Assembly (NCBI RefSeq): GCF_902686445.1
Contig: NC_062218.1
Location: 20,126,015-20,190,014 of the forward strand
From: Sciurus carolinensis
Taxonomy: Eukaryota > Chordata > Mammalia > Rodentia > Sciuridae
DNA length: 64,000 nucleotides
Direction: 5' to 3'
Shown in pieces: positions 1 to 12,921 of the stretch. Positions within the stretch are counted from its first letter, which is position 1. Each line of letters begins with the position of its first letter. The notes under the pieces were generated by a model. That model ran no database searches, had not been told where the DNA came from, and saw only the letters and a program-made list of their open reading frames with translations. Position numbers and translations under genes: made by a program.

Positions 1-67
1 ATGTATAGTGCTAAAAAAAACATGAGAGTGTAGATGTTTCAGAAACATTCTGATTTCATTTCCCATT

Positions 68-69
<2 letters not shown>

Positions 70-104
<35 letters not shown>
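70..104. repeat. (CA)n microsatellite
   Basis: An uninterrupted run of about 17 CA units. It lies next to the 3' side of an old minus-strand L1 remnant. It is a simple repeat with no coding content. Confidence 0.95.
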
Positions 105-106
<2 letters not shown>

Positions 107-850
107 AATGGGAAATATTTTTAAAGTTTTAATCTTTTGAGGAAGCACTATACTGGTTTCCATAATGTGTAGATTAATTTCATTCCCACCAACAGTGAGC
201 AAGATATCTCTTATCCGAACATCGTCAGGGGCATTTGACATATTTGGTGATGGTGATAACTTGTGGCTTTGATTTGTATTTTGCTGATGATTAATGTTGT
301 TAAGCATTTTTTCAAACATTTGTTAGATATTTGTATGCTTCTTTTGAGAAACACTCATTTGTTTCCTTTGTCCATTTTTATATTAGGTTATTTGTGTTTT
401 TGCTGTTGAGTTTATGGAATTCCTTATACATTTACATGTCAAACCCCTGGCAGAGATATAGTTTGCAGTATTTCCTCTGATTTTGTGAATTGTCTTCTTA
501 CTTCATTGATTGCTTTATTTTTGGTGCATAAGCTTTCTAATTTGATATAATCTCTTTCGTCTCTTTTTGTTTTTGTTTCCTATGTATTTGGGGTCTTAAC
601 TGCCACCACCCCCACAAAATTTTGTCCATTCCAATGTCCTGAAGTGTTTCTGTTGTATTTTCATTTATTAGTTTTATAGTTTCAGATCCTTCATTTATGT
701 GTTTAATCAGTTTTGAAATTTGTAACTGGCAAGACGTAGGGGTCTAGTTTCACTTTGACATGTGATGTCCAATTTTCCCAGCACTGCTTATTGAAAGGAC
801 TGCCCCTTCTCCAATGTGCGCCCTTAGATCCTTTGTAAAACCTCATTGTC

Positions 851-950
851 TGTTATGATTTTGATATTAGGTGTCCCCCAAAAGCTCACATGTGATATAA
901 TACAAGAAAACTTAAAGGTAAAATAATTGGATTATGAGAACTGCTGTTCC
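851..950 (+). mobile_element. MLT1-like MaLR LTR fragment (5' part)
   Basis: It begins with TGTTATG at 851, the usual MLT1 start, and continues with a GGTGTCCCCCAAAAGCTCAC block. The longer copies at 6137, 45038 and 56185 have related blocks. Only about 100 bp remains; the 3' part of the LTR is missing. It sits inside the old L1. Confidence 0.6.
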
Positions 951-1045
951 ACATATCTCTTTTACATTCTGTTTTGCTTACAACAGTTTTGTAGTGTATT
1001 TTGAGGTTTGGTAGTGTAATTCCTCTTGCTTTGTTATTTTTTTCT

Positions 1046-1152
1046 CAATATATATATTGAGAATATATATATATTTTTTTCATATATATATGTGTGTGAC
1101 TATATATGACTACAGTCACATATATATATATATATACAGTCATGTATATATG
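1046..1152. repeat. AT-rich simple repeat with hairpin potential
   Basis: TA/ATAT runs are interspersed with GTGTGTGAC near 1091 and GTCACATATATA near 1115. Those two stretches are nearly complementary inverted arms of about 15 bp, so a hairpin is possible. It lies within L1-derived DNA. Confidence 0.85.
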
Positions 1153-1240
1153 GTTTTATTGTTGTTCCATATAAAATTTAGTGTAATACCATTTTGGACA
1201 AGATGTGGGTTTATTGTAAATGTATATTCCAACTTCTAGA

Positions 1241-4215
1241 GCAACTAATTACAAATTTTAAAAAGAGAAATATAACTGTTATACTAAAAATTGAGAGAAC
1301 ATAAAATAATATAGGTACTTGAAAAGACAAAGGAAAAAGTGTGGATGACAAAAGTAGGAACAAAGAACAAGGATAACAGAAAACAATATCATGTGTGGTA
1401 GATATCAATCCAACTATATCACTAATAACTTTAAATGTCAATTTTCTGAATACACCAAATAGAGATATTCATAGTGAATTAAGTACCAAGACCTAACTAC
1501 ATTTTGTGTAAAAGAAAGCCACATTACATATAAAGTAACACAGATTAAATGTAAAAGGATGGAAAAAGATATATCATTCTAATACTAGTCAAAAGAAATT
1601 TGAAGGAACTATATTGAGATAAATCAGACTGCTGAGAAGGAAAATGTATCAGGGATAAAGGGACATTACATACCAATGAAGGAGCCAATATCTAATAGAA
1701 ATAAAAATCCCTAATTTGTATGAACAGTGAAGAAGAGTATAAAAATTCATGCTTAAAAATATAGAACTACAAGGAAAAATAAATTAGTCTAGTATTATAG
1801 TTCAATACGTTAGCACTCCTGTCTCAGAAAAAAAAACATTTAAGCATGTGGAAAATCAGGAATGGTATTTCCAAAATCACAGCACTATAAATCAACTGAA
1901 TATAATTTACCAACTATAGACTATTTTATCCAATGACATGATTACTCATTTCACTCAAATCCATATGGTCCACTTAGAAAGGTAGATGATTTCCTTACCA
2001 CCAAACACTCTAACATATTTAAAGGAATGGATATAATAATTTATTCTCTCAGATTGCAATGGAATGAAAGTAAAAAATCAACAATAGAAAGATAACACCT
2101 GGAAAATTAGAAAGTATTGGGTATTAGAAAGTACTTTCAAACAACACATGGTTAGAAGATGAAATCTCAAGATATTATTTTTTAAAATTTTTAAATAAAT
2201 AAGAATAAAAATATAATTTATCAAAATCTATGGTATATAGTGGAAACAATGTGGAGAGTGGAATTAATACCATTGAATGCATATGTTGAAAAGACAAAGA
2301 TTTAAAATCAGTCTCCAAATCTTCCATGACAGGGACTAGAAAAAAATAGACTAAGTTAAATCAAAAGAAAGCAGGAAGAAAAGAAATAATAGAAATTAAA
2401 GTAGAAATCAACAGAATTGAGAGTAGGAAATTAATGGAAACAATAAAGAAAATTAAACTCTTCTTAAAAGAGATAAAATCTATAAACCTATAGGCAGACT
2501 AAATAATATTTAAATTAAAAAGGAGACAATCTACATCTATTAAAAATGTTAGTGGACATCACTACAGATCCCATGGATATTGGAAAAATGATAAACAAAT
2601 ATTGTGAATAAGTTTATGCCTACAAATTTAATAACTTCAATAAAAATGGACCATTTCTTTAAAAAGCATGATCTCCTGAAACTCAAAAAATAAAAAATAA
2701 ACTTTTTTTAGGGCTATATTTATTAAATAAATTGAATCAATAATTAAAAATCTTCCAAAGCACAATGGTGAACCCAGACAAATCCACTAGCCAAATTTGC
2801 TCTAAGACTTTGGGGAAACATTGACAGTTCTATGTTGGTAAAATAGGAGTACTGTAAGGCAAGAAAGGGAGCAAAGGCAATACAATGGACCAGAAATAGA
2901 TTTTTCAACAAAAATTTCTCGAAGAACTAGACATGCAAAACAAATGAATGCAGAATCTTCCTGTCTTCATAAAAAACAACTCAAAGTCAACTAAAATATA
3001 AAGCACAACCTGTGAAATAGTCACAAGATAGCAGAAGAGAAAGCATAGATAATTTTTGGTATAACAATGATATTTTAGATATAACACCAAAGACATAACC
3101 TATGAAGAAATAACTGATAAGTTGGACTTCATTAAAGTTAAAAATTCTACTCTATAAAATGCAATATCAAGAGAAAAAAGAAGGTAGGTCATAGACTTGG
3201 AGAAAATATTTGCAACATTTGCATTTGATAAAGAACTGTTTTCAGAAATATGAAAGAATTTTAAAACTCAACAATTAAAAAATGAGCAATCCAAATTGAA
3301 AAATAGATGAAGAAATGAATAGATACCTCAACAAAGAAGATAAACATATGGGGAGTAAGCATATGAAAAGATATTCAACATCATATGTCATTAGAGAATT
3401 TCAAATTCAAACGACAGTGAAATGCTACTACATGCACCTGTTAGAATGGTCAAAATAGAACACCAAATGCTGGTGAGGACATGGAGAAACAAGAACACTC
3501 ATTCATTATTGGTGGGAATTTAAAATGTTACAGTCTCTTTGAAAGACAGTTTGGCAGTTTGTACAAAACTGAACATACTCTTACCATACTATTCAGCATT
3601 TGAACTTTTTGGCATTTACCTAAAGGAATTGAAACCTTATAAAAAAACTGAACACTTAAATCCACACCAAAACTTGCACATGAATGTTAATAGCAAATTT
3701 ATTCATAACTGACAAAATTTGGAAGTTGCCTGAGGTTTTCAACAGAATAATAGATGAATATAGGTAAAGAAAATGTGGTACATCAAAACAATGGAAGTCC
3801 TAAAAAGAAATGAGATTTCAAGACTTGGAAAGACATGGAAGACATGAAAAGCACATTACTGAGTATAATAAGTCAATTTGGGAAGGTTACACGATTCTAA
3901 CTCTATGACATTCTGGAAAAGGCAAAACTGTGGAGTTGCTAAAAAGATTAGTGGTTGCCAGAGTTTAGGAAGGAGGGAAAGATGAACAACAGAAGTCTTT
4001 CATGACAGTGAATCTATCCTGTATCATAATGTAATGGTGAACATACGTCATTGTACATTTATCAAAACCTATTGTAAGTACACATGAAGAATGAACACTG
4101 ATGCTAAGTATGGTGATCAAATGATAATGATGCGTCAGTTTAAGTTCATTGATTATAACAAAAGTGTCACTCTGGTGCAAAATTTTAATAGTGGAGGAGG
4201 TTGTAAATGTGTCGG
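1241..4215 (+). mobile_element. Ancient L1 (L1M-type) remnant with 3' end
   Basis: This is a long, decayed L1 in plus orientation. Endonuclease and linker-region similarity runs about 1500-2500. The ORF2 C-terminal region is at about 3050-3550, with a 'GCTGGTGAGGACATGGAGAA' block near 3470. A 3' UTR with TTAGTGGTTGCCAGAG near 3950 is typical of old L1M tails. Parts of ORF2 between about 2690 and 3050 look deleted or rearranged. No frame is open. It abuts the opposite-orientation remnant at 106-1240. Both contain the same ORF2 region, so they are two separate insertions rather than one inverted copy. Confidence 0.75.
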
Positions 4216-6136
4216 GACAGTTAACAAATTTTTCTGTGAGCCTAAGATGGTCAAGATTTAAAGTTTATTAACTTCAAACAGCTAGGAGAGATATTTTTAA
4301 ATTTAATCTCTTTTTGTATTTTTAGATTCATACATGAAAATGGAATTAATAGGATTAAGCTGCTTCCTTAGAAACATGTCGATTTGTATGACTTCTCATG
4401 TTTTATTTTATCTTTACTCCAATCTCCAATATTCAACCTTCTTACATAGCCATTATAATATGCAATGTATATTTTCATAAATGTTTCCATGAAAAATGTT
4501 TTAGCGTGTGCGTATATAAATTCACATAACAATTATTTAGCTGCACACTGTTTTCTTTCTTACATATAAATTCTTTCATTTGACAAAACAAAACTGTAAA
4601 TAAATATTAATCAATTCCTTAGGTTTTTCATTAGCAAACAATAGCTTCTATTTTTTTTAATGGTATGTCTTGGAGTACAATATTATTAGCTTAAGTTATC
4701 TTCCATTCTCTTCAATTGCCAATTAAAACAAGTTTTCAATAGTGGGCTTGTGTTACAATTAAACTTTTTTGTTTTACTATTCTGTTTTACAATTGGATAC
4801 CATATGTGAAGGAGCATATTCAATTTTGCAAAACCTGTTTGCTTACAATTCAAGCCAAATGCAATTCTCACTAATTGCTTCAAAGCACATAAGAAGACTT
4901 TAAAATGTTGGTCCCAATATATGTTTAATGTGAAAAGTTAAAATGAAATTTTAATACAAAATGTGTCTGTATTTTAATGCAGGAACAATTATCTCTTGAT
5001 ATTTGAAAGAACCAAACATAATTAACCCGAACATACAGTCTCAGGTTTGAGGAAGAGAATCATAAAAAAAAAAGTTAGTATTAGAAACAGTAAATCAAAG
5101 CTAATGAAGCAACATTAGCACTTTTATGTTGTAGGTTCTAATTAGAAAGTCTGTTAATGAAATTGGGGCATTTACTTAATTGCTGTGAACAATTATTTTC
5201 AAATTAAACTTGGCAATTAAATAGCATGATTAAGCCCAGAGTAGTGGATTTAGGTAGCGGTATGTTAACTCTTTTGCATGTTGTATTATGTATGGCACTT
5301 TAAATACTGAGTATCTACTGATTAACAAACATAAATGACATGTAGCACTTCCTGGGTTTGGTGATTTATGCAAAGAAGTTTCTATCACTTTAAATACTTG
5401 CCTTACACAGTAGCTTTTAACTACTGGAACCCAAATCAAAAACCTGCCCCACTTAACTGAAATAGATTTTGTTCCTTCCCATAAATGTCAAGCTTCCTGA
5501 AATATACTTGTACATTTATAAGCTCATTGGCTCCTTTTTCATTTAGCACTCTAACTCCTGTTCAGTCTTCAATGCCATCATAAGCAAAAGTCGTTGTCTT
5601 AAAATAAAGGTTTCAAATTTACTCAACATTAGTAAATGATTTGATTCTGAGTTATAACTTTTGCAAAAGCCACAACTGCCACTTCTACTTTCCAGGTAAA
5701 ACTGAGGTTCAAAAAGTTTTTAAAAACTCTTCTCAATGTCACATCCTTTCTAAATGGAATGGTGGGAATTTAAACCTAAGTACAATTACAGGAACAATGC
5801 GTCGTCTGTAAAATATGGCTTCCCTTTTCATCTCCACTAATACCTTGAAATGTGAGTAATCACAACAATCTTCATCCTGTAGGATTTCTCACTTTCTCAG
5901 AGTATCAATCACACTCTTAAAATTCACTTGGCTTTCTAATTATTATTTTCCTGTTTCTGTTGTATTTTTTCCAGGTCAGTTCCATTTCTTTTATAAATTT
6001 CTTACTCATTCTACCATTTTGAGCGTGAAAATCCCTTCTTAAGTTAATGGTTTCATTAAATGATTTCCATGTTTTTTGCTTTATTAGTTGAAACTAATTA
6101 GAAAAGTGAACAATTTTTTTTTTCCTACTTAAGCAC
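4216..6136. other. No gene seen; mostly unassigned AT-rich sequence
   Basis: Apart from the MIR at about 5650-5790, I see no repeat I can name and no exon-like frame. The 4690-5240 part is rich in CAATTA/TAATT-type motifs on both strands and lacks obvious repeat structure, so it is one of the better places to look for conserved non-coding sequence. Confidence 0.5.
5650..5790 (+). repeat. MIR SINE remnant
   Basis: The core AAACTGAGGTTCAAAAAG followed by a 'TTTAAACCTAAGTAC' block matches the MIR core and 3' order (AACTGAGGC...CAGAG..., then GATTCGAACCCAGG). It is strongly diverged, as expected for an ancient SINE. Confidence 0.5.
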
Positions 6137-6562
6137 CTTTTATGGTTTGGATGTGAGATGTCCCCCAAAAACTCACTGTGTTAGGCAATGCAAGAACCTT
6201 CAGAGAAGAAATGATTGAGTTACAAGAGCTTTAACCCAATCAGTGGATTAATTGAATAGTAACTGAAGGCAGGTGGGGTGCGGCTGGAGGGGGTGAGGCA
6301 TTGGGGGCATGGCTTTGTAGTATATATTTTGTATCTGACAAGTGGAGTCTTTCTCTCTGCTTCCCAATCGTTTTGTGAGCTGCTTCCCTCTGCCACACTC
6401 TTCCACCATGATGTTCTGCCTCATCTGGAGCCCTGAGGAATGGAGCGGGCCTTCTATGGACTAAGTCCTCTGAAACTGTGAGCCCTCAAATAAACTTTTC
6501 CTGTTCTAGGATTATTCTGGTCAGGTTTCCCAGTCACAGCAAAGAAAATGCTGACTAAAACA
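6137..6562 (+). mobile_element. MLT1-like MaLR LTR, near complete
   Basis: The order of blocks matches MLT1/MaLR LTRs: TATGGTTTGG at the start, GTCCCCCAAAA, then a CATTGGGGGCATG block, CCATGATGTTCTGCCTCA, CTATGGACTAAGTCCTCTGA, CAAATAAACTTTTCC carrying an AATAAA polyadenylation signal near 6489, and GCTGACTAAAACA at the end. Its size (about 425 bp) fits a solo LTR. No internal region follows, and I could not identify a convincing 5-bp target duplication. Confidence 0.8.
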
Positions 6563-6728
6563 GTGCTCACAGACAATCACATCAAAACTGTCAGCATTTA
6601 TCACTATCTTTTGGTTTCAGTGCTCCTCTGCATCTACTTTTGGTAGGGAGCTCCCCTTATCTCGTCCTTAGTCTGGTGCCTTCCCTTCAAACCTGTTCAT
6701 TTTCACCTTCTGTTCTGCTACTCCTTTA

Positions 6729-6850
6729 TAAACCCTGAACTTTTTTTTTTTTTTTGGTTGGTGGTGCTGGGGATTGAACCCAGGGACTTGTGCATGTGAG
6801 GCAAGCATTCTATTAACTGAGCCATATATATCCCCAGGCCTAAACCCTGA
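6729..6850 (-). mobile_element. ID SINE (tRNA-derived), minus orientation
   Basis: A poly(T) tract (6742-6755) is followed by the reverse complement of an ID element. Plus-strand GGATTGAACCCAGGGACTTG corresponds to the B box and GAGCCA to the A-box side. A 10-bp target duplication TAAACCCTGA flanks it at 6729-6738 and 6841-6850. The element is tRNA-derived and not a tRNA gene, because the cloverleaf 3' half is absent. Confidence 0.9.
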
Positions 6851-6989
6851 TCTCTTAACACACTGATTTCCTTGTTGCTGTTGAACAGGACATACTAGTA
6901 TTTCTTAAGCATTCTATGATTTATGCTATTTCATTGGTAAGAGTGACCTCCCATTCTTTTCAGTCTAACAAACTTCTGAATTTCTATCC

Positions 6990-7322
6990 TAGTCTTTTCA
7001 GGCTTCTATAACAAGGTAATTTATACTTAGCAATTTATAAACAATATAAATTTATTTCTCACGGTTCAGGTGTCTGGGAGGTCAAGATAACACTAACCGA
7101 TTCAGCACCCAGTTAGGTCCTAGTGTCTTCTTTGAATCCTTAAATGGCTGAAATGGAGAGGCTTTCTCAAGCCTCATTTATAAGAGCCTTCATCCCAGTC
7201 ATGAGGTTGAAGTATTATGATGCAATCATTTTAAAAATGGCAAACTCATAATACTATCACAATAGGCATTAGGTTCCAACCTATGAATTTGAGAGGAACA
7301 TCAATATTCAGACTATAGCTAC
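6990..7322 (+). repeat. Old interspersed repeat, family not named
   Basis: It contains GGCTTCTATAACAAGGTAAT, then TTTATTTCTCACGGTTCAGG, and later GGTTCCAACCTATGAATTTG. This block order belongs to a widespread mammalian repeat whose hallmark is a 'cag-ttctggaggctgg' block. I recognise the pattern but cannot assign a family name with confidence. Related copies may lie at 14905-15335 and, more weakly, 47715-48110. Confidence 0.45.
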
Positions 7323-7998
7323 ATCTTCCAGTACTTAATATTTTTTGTTTGGAATTTGAAAGCCAGAATAGTACATGCATATGTGTGATACAGAAGATTT
7401 TGACAGAATTCTATAAGTTTTGTTAAAGTTTCTTTAATTATTTAGCATACTTTAAATGAGAAATGTATGAAATATCTACACAGTTGTAATTTATTTATCA
7501 ACATTTGTCATCCTTTACTTATTGAAAAACAAAGGTTTAAAACTTGTGGTTCAATTTCTGAATATTGAAGTAGTAGAAATGAAAGTGTAGTTCCAGATAC
7601 TTTTGTTTTTCTTGGGAATTTTGACTAATTCTAAATTAAATTTAAATAAAGTCGAGCATCATCTCATCAATTTACATTCTGAAAGCAGGCAATAAAAGTT
7701 CATAATTTCATTTTCCTTAAAGGCATATGTAGAATGTTCTTTTAGAGTGCATCAAATTGATAAGGATGTTTGTATTCTAAAATTAAAACACTTTTACAAT
7801 GTGGATATAATTTGAATTAAAATACATGTTTGGAATTTTGAGAAGTGGAAAAATTTATAGGAAAGAACAATGACCATTGTAGCTATTGTTGAGTGTATTC
7901 TGTTTGTATGTACTCATCAATTAGCCTCTTGCAATGGTATAAATCACTGATCAGGACCATCATTGTGAAATGGTGGAACAATCTGACCTCCTTCTTCT
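7323..7998. other. No feature seen
   Basis: AT-rich sequence without an exon-like frame, RNA gene or recognisable repeat. Confidence 0.5.
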
Positions 7999-8170
7999 CT
8001 TTATAAACAGTGCCTTTGGAACACAGCCTTACTCATTTGCATATATATTATTTAGAGTTATTTTTGACTATAGTGAACAAGTTGAGTAATTGCTGTAGAA
8101 CTGGATGACATGCAAATATATGGATTCACTATGTGGCCCTTGTACCAAAAAAAAGTTTGCTTACCTATAT
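7999..8170 (-). mobile_element. hAT-type DNA transposon fragment
   Basis: Plus-strand blocks TTTGGAACACAGCC, GTTGAGTAATTGCTGTAGAA and AAAAAGTTTGCTTACC run in the same order as one end of the non-autonomous hAT (MER1-group) family that also occurs, in the opposite orientation, at 21573-21795. Strand is given relative to that copy. It is too degraded to define inverted termini here. Confidence 0.6.
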
Positions 8171-9884
8171 GCTAGAAGAGTAAAAGATATGTAAGTTTTG
8201 ATTAATGACAATATACATTTTTTTTTCTTTTGGGAAAATGTCAAAGTCATTCACTTATTTTTAAGGATTGATTTATATGGCAAATTTTATAATCCTATAG
8301 GTAAACAGTGGGGATCAACCTGTTTTTTTTAAATTTCCAAACCTTTTTCCTTCCTGTTTTGTCCATCTATGAGTTTATTTCAGTGAATTACTTTCAATGA
8401 ATGTCCCACCATGATATTTATCAAAATTTTTAACTATCTGCTCCAAATGTACCTCTATTTCCCCATTAAAATGAATCTAGGCTCTTTAAATATAGGAACT
8501 TTATTGACTGGCATGATTTTAAACTTTGTCAATAAAGGGAACCAGAGGAACTGTGAAGGAAGGATGGGCATTAGGTTTTCAGGGTGCTTCTCTCTGCAGA
8601 TTCCTGCAGTGCATAGTTTTTCTGCAATTCAGTTCCATCAGTAAATAGCTTTTTCAGAATCTGGTCCTTACTGTGCAGAGTAGCCAATAGCTTAGCTTGA
8701 CCAAACCTCAAGCAGTTTTCCTAAGTGCCAAGATATGGCACTTTCCTGTGAATGGCTTGCTCAGAGCAAGAGAGCAAATTTCCAGCAGGTTACACTGTGA
8801 CAAAACCTCTTATTCATCTGCCCTTCAGTGAGCCAAGGCCATGCGGTTTCCACTGAGCTCAGCATATGAGTTTGGGGATTGTGCACAAGAGGATCTTCCA
8901 AGGACGCTTAGCTTAGGTGTAATGTTGTAATGATCAACCCTCTCATGTCTAATTCTTCAGAGTTCTCTTTTACCTTTCTAACAAATTCCTTGTGAACATC
9001 AATCACCTGGTACAGTTAATATTTACATATGCTAAAATTTCCCTGTTCAAAACATTCTTCCCTCTTCTGTTAGGTTCCTAAATTATGCATCTACAAACAC
9101 CTAAAACTCGTTCACAAGTTTGAAATTACACTCATAATCTAACCCCCTGAAAGTTGGAATTGCTCTCCTATTTTCTGTATTGCTAGCCATCCAAGAAAAA
9201 AGCAGAATTGTTGTTCCTCTTAATTAAGCCACAACATCAAATAATACATGGATGTTTATGTGTTCACAGATGTGAACATGTGAACACACACACACAAAAA
9301 AAACCCATGACCCAATCTTCATCTTTTCTCAATTTCAGAATTTCTCTCAATTTCAAAATAATTCTCTATCCCAATACATGTCACATAAACTTCAAATTCT
9401 TCATCATTTCTCTCAGTGACCACTGCCTTTTGTCACCTTCCTTGTGAATCACTTGTCACAAATTTTGCCTCTTTATTTATTTTTTGTAGTCAAACTATTT
9501 TAGAAAAACGGAACCTAATTGGCCTTCTTCTTGACTACAATTTGATAGTGAGAAATTTTTACACTGAGAAGATTGGCATGAAATTGAATTCTTGGTCTTT
9601 CAAATTTAACTGGATCCCTAACTATGCAATTCTAATCTCATACTCATCCCCCCAAAATTTTAAATACTTTCTCCACACTTTTAAAATCTACAACATTTTT
9701 CTTTGTCATCATCTCCTACCAGACATAGAAAATATGACTGGACAGTATATCAATTAAGGGCAATATGTCACTATTTCTCAAAAATCGTGAGCTCTGTACA
9801 GATTTCCTGATATATCTCCATCTTATATTTTGTATTATCAATATTAGAGATGAAGTATGTTTTTTATAACATTCTCATACAAAA

Positions 9885-9914
9885 TTTTAGTTTTATAAGT
9901 TTTAGTTTTATAAT
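9885..9914. repeat. 15-bp tandem duplication
   Basis: The unit TTTTAGTTTTATAAG at 9885-9899 is repeated at 9900-9914 with one change at the last base. This looks like a small replication-slippage event. Confidence 0.85.
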
Positions 9915-10300
9915 AAGATTTATTGCCCTTTCAATGTCTTTCTTTGTACCTATTCCTTCTGTCAGAATTTGTATAGTCTTGTCTTTATTTTTAAAAAAAC
10001 TAACCACCATGATCACCACTAAAATTCCAATCCTCTTTATGTCTTTCATCCTCATTAATAATCCTTTCTAAAAAACACTGCCAACATTTACTTGTTCATC
10101 AACTATGGAGTCCATGGTTCATTTTTCCCTCACATTTGGGCAAATACTATAAATATTTTATACTAAGTTGTTTGAATCTGTTTAATTCTCTTATCACCCC
10201 ACCAGTATGAAAGTCTACTTTCCATCTTAATTTTGCCTAAACTTTTATAATAATTTCTATTCAATCTTATCTACCAGATTGGTTTTTGAATGTTCATTTA

Positions 10301-10322
10301 GATCTACATGTTCATGTAGATC
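10301..10322. repeat. 22-bp palindrome with 2-nt spacer
   Basis: GATCTACATG is followed by TT and then CATGTAGATC, giving perfect 10-bp inverted arms. The mirror does not extend further on either side. No adjacent gene suggests a function. Confidence 0.9.
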
Positions 10323-12699
10323 ATAGTCTACATTTTTTCATTAAGGTTACATGGAAAAAAGAGTAAACTCCTCAAATATTTCTACTGGAAGCTTTGAAAT
10401 ACCTGTCTCTTCCATCTCACTCTGTTTTTATTAAAGTATTTTACTGGTTTGTATTCAAATCTCCACATCCTACTTTTTCCGAATCTAAGATTTTTCTCTC
10501 AATTTTGAGTTCTTGAAAAGGTCTTTCATTGGGTAAACATTTTTCAAAGGTGGTAATTACATTTGTTTAAATTTCTTTTTAATAACTAAATGTGTTCTGC
10601 ACATATTTCCACTTTAAAATATAATGGTATGAAAGCTATCTTTACTAACTGAGTCATAAGGGTTTATTGACTTCAGATAAATTTGTCAGTGACTCAACCA
10701 ATAATTCATCTGACAGTTACTTTAACTGTCTTGACTATACTGTTTTTATTTCTTATTTAAAGAATGTTTTTAATTTGTTTCCAAATTGAACTCTTGGTTG
10801 AAGATAGAAAGTATGAGCAATGATTTTGTTGAATTACAAGCTAAAACTAGATCTTCAAACAGGCAAGATGACTTTGGTTGCACCTATGTTTCACTCATAC
10901 TGAAACTCACATCAAAATGAATATCACATCAAAATGTTCCAACATTTAAAACAAGTTTCAATGCTAAATAAAGAAAACACAACAGTGATTATTTGTAAAA
11001 TTGCTTTTTTATATTTCTTGAGCATAAAACATGTACAACCATGAAATATTAATGTGATATTTTGATTTCAAGTAGCAATCTAACATCCTCTCAATCTCAT
11101 AAGTTAGAAAAGCAAAATACAAACATTAAGATAAAAAATCCATTTATGTTAGCCCGAAAATTCAAGAAACCCAAGCAACTGTTAAAGTATTTTATGTATA
11201 TTAGATGAATATAATTGCATTTCAATGTACATTTTAGTGAATGTTCAGTTCTTTGCCCCTCCAAAATAATTCACATACAACATAATATTCATTCATCTCT
11301 TATTTTTACATTTTCCTTAGGTAATTATTTAAAGTCAACAGTATGCTTTGCTTTTGTTCAAGTGCCTAAAATCGCCTATGGAAAATATCTATAAATGGGT
11401 TATTTTAGATTGTTATAAAAGATTTTATTAAAACATTCAAAATACAAGCCTAATATAAAAATTCTGTCATAATTTGTAATGTATCACCTACAAATGACGA
11501 GAATTCTTAAATTCCTAGGAGAATTAATATATTTAAACTGTAATATTAAAGAAGTCCTCCAGTCAAAATAAGAAATACTGTGTAACTCCAAAGAACGATG
11601 TTTTCTCATACCTTAAGGCTCTCAGTGATTATATTCCTTTTGCTTTGAAAACTCTCTCCTCTATCCTGCTTTTAGAATTTACCCACATGATTTCTACTTA
11701 TTTAGTCAAAGAGCACATATCACCCCCTTCAAGCTTTCCTTGGTTCACTCATCTTGTTAGGTCAGTGTGTATTTGCCCTTAAGCACCTTAAACTCACATT
11801 TAAAATATGCAGGGATCTAGCTGTAACCCATATGATTTTCTGGAAGAACGTAGGCACCAAGAGTTCAAAAAACTTACCCTGCTGTAACTTACCCACTTGC
11901 TATCATTTTCTGTTTGCATGAATATATAAATAGCCTCCTAATTTGTTTTCTTCTTTTCCAGTTTGTCTTCCATATATTCTTTCTCTAGTGGCTATTAAAA
12001 TTACCTACCCAAAATGCTAACTGTTCAGTCAATGCATTCAACTCACATACAGTGCGATTAAACTGGGCATTTAATTATAGATTCTTAATTCATACTGGCA
12101 AGAATTCTGAATCTATGGACAAGGGTATATGGCCTGTGCTGTCTTCTGACAACCCAGAAAAACTAAACAATAAAATCTATCTTTCCTGGATGATGCTAAA
12201 TGCCCTTAATTTCTTACCTGATTTTCATGTGTCACTACACAATTTTTGGAGTTTTTCAAAAACCCATGAATATACATGTTAAGTTTTTCCATTTTTTCTT
12301 TTGTTTTAAGAACACATATTTTATTTCCAAATTAAGAGAAAATGTAAGCAAAGTGTGCCAACAGTTTCAAATTCATTCACACATTAGAAAGTTTCCAATA
12401 TAGAAAGATCATAGAGAGTGCACTATGCAGATATTGTGTTTTTATAAAAGTTTAGTATATGCCTGCAATACCAAATAGTATCACCTTTTTGACTTGCAGT
12501 TTACCTTGTTACATAAAATTAGAATGAATTTTATTTTCCAGAATGAATGTCTCATATGATCGGCTATTTTTGAAAATTCTTTTGTACCACAACTTTATGT
12601 AAACTTCATTTGCTTTCATGGATCTGTCCCCAATAAAATAAGTATCCCATTAATTCAAGAACTGGGTTTTATTCATTTATATGTAAAGCAAATATTCTA

Positions 12700-12790
12700 A
12701 CAGTTATTATTTGAAGGTGTTCTCTGAGTCTTTGTTTATTCATTTGTAAACTGAAGAAAACAGAAAATCAGGGTACCTAATATTAATCAT
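12700..12790 (-). repeat. MIR SINE fragment
   Basis: The plus strand carries CATTTGTAAACTGAAGAAAA followed by GGGTACCTAATATTAATC, the order seen in a reversed MIR (CTCATCTGTAAAATGG... then ...GTACCTACC). It is strongly diverged. Confidence 0.4.
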
Positions 12791-12921
12791 CCATTGATTG
12801 ATTATCATGCATATAAGTCAGTGATGAAGACTTTTTTGATCCAGAGTGTTCTATAAGTGCACGTGATCCTCCTTGTAATATTACTTTGGGTGCTGATTAT
12901 AAGATCTCAAGTCAGATGTCT

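Larger units (their letters stand above)
106..1240 (-). mobile_element. Ancient L1 remnant, 3' half of ORF2
   Basis: Read on the minus strand, this matches the C-terminal part of L1 ORF2 by remembered consensus. Landmarks on the plus strand are the CCCACCAACAGTG stretch near 185, the block near 750-800 containing CCAATTTTCCCAGCACTG, and the stretch near 985-1035 reading TTTTGTAGTGTATTTTGAGG. It is heavily diverged, with no open frame. A MaLR LTR fragment (851-950) and an AT-rich simple repeat interrupt it, and L1 sequence resumes after the LTR, so the L1 is the older of the two. The subfamily is not assigned; the divergence suggests an L1M-age element. Confidence 0.75.
8171..12699. other. No gene seen; long unassigned stretch
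   Basis: Frames of 60-113 codons occur here, including one at 9416-9757, but their composition is low-complexity and AT-driven. They have no recognisable domain, no codon signature and no flanking splice context that I can support. A 15-bp tandem duplication (9885-9914) and a 22-bp palindrome (10301-10322) are the only structured spots I noted. Confidence 0.5.

Noticed and set aside
106..4215. One single L1 with an inverted 5' part
   Set aside because: The two opposite segments contain the same ORF2 C-terminal region, so they overlap in consensus and must be two insertions.
9416..9757. 113-codon plus frame
   Set aside because: Rich in Phe, Ile, Leu, Asn and Ser, as any frame in such DNA would be. 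No signal peptide logic, no domain, no splice or promoter context.
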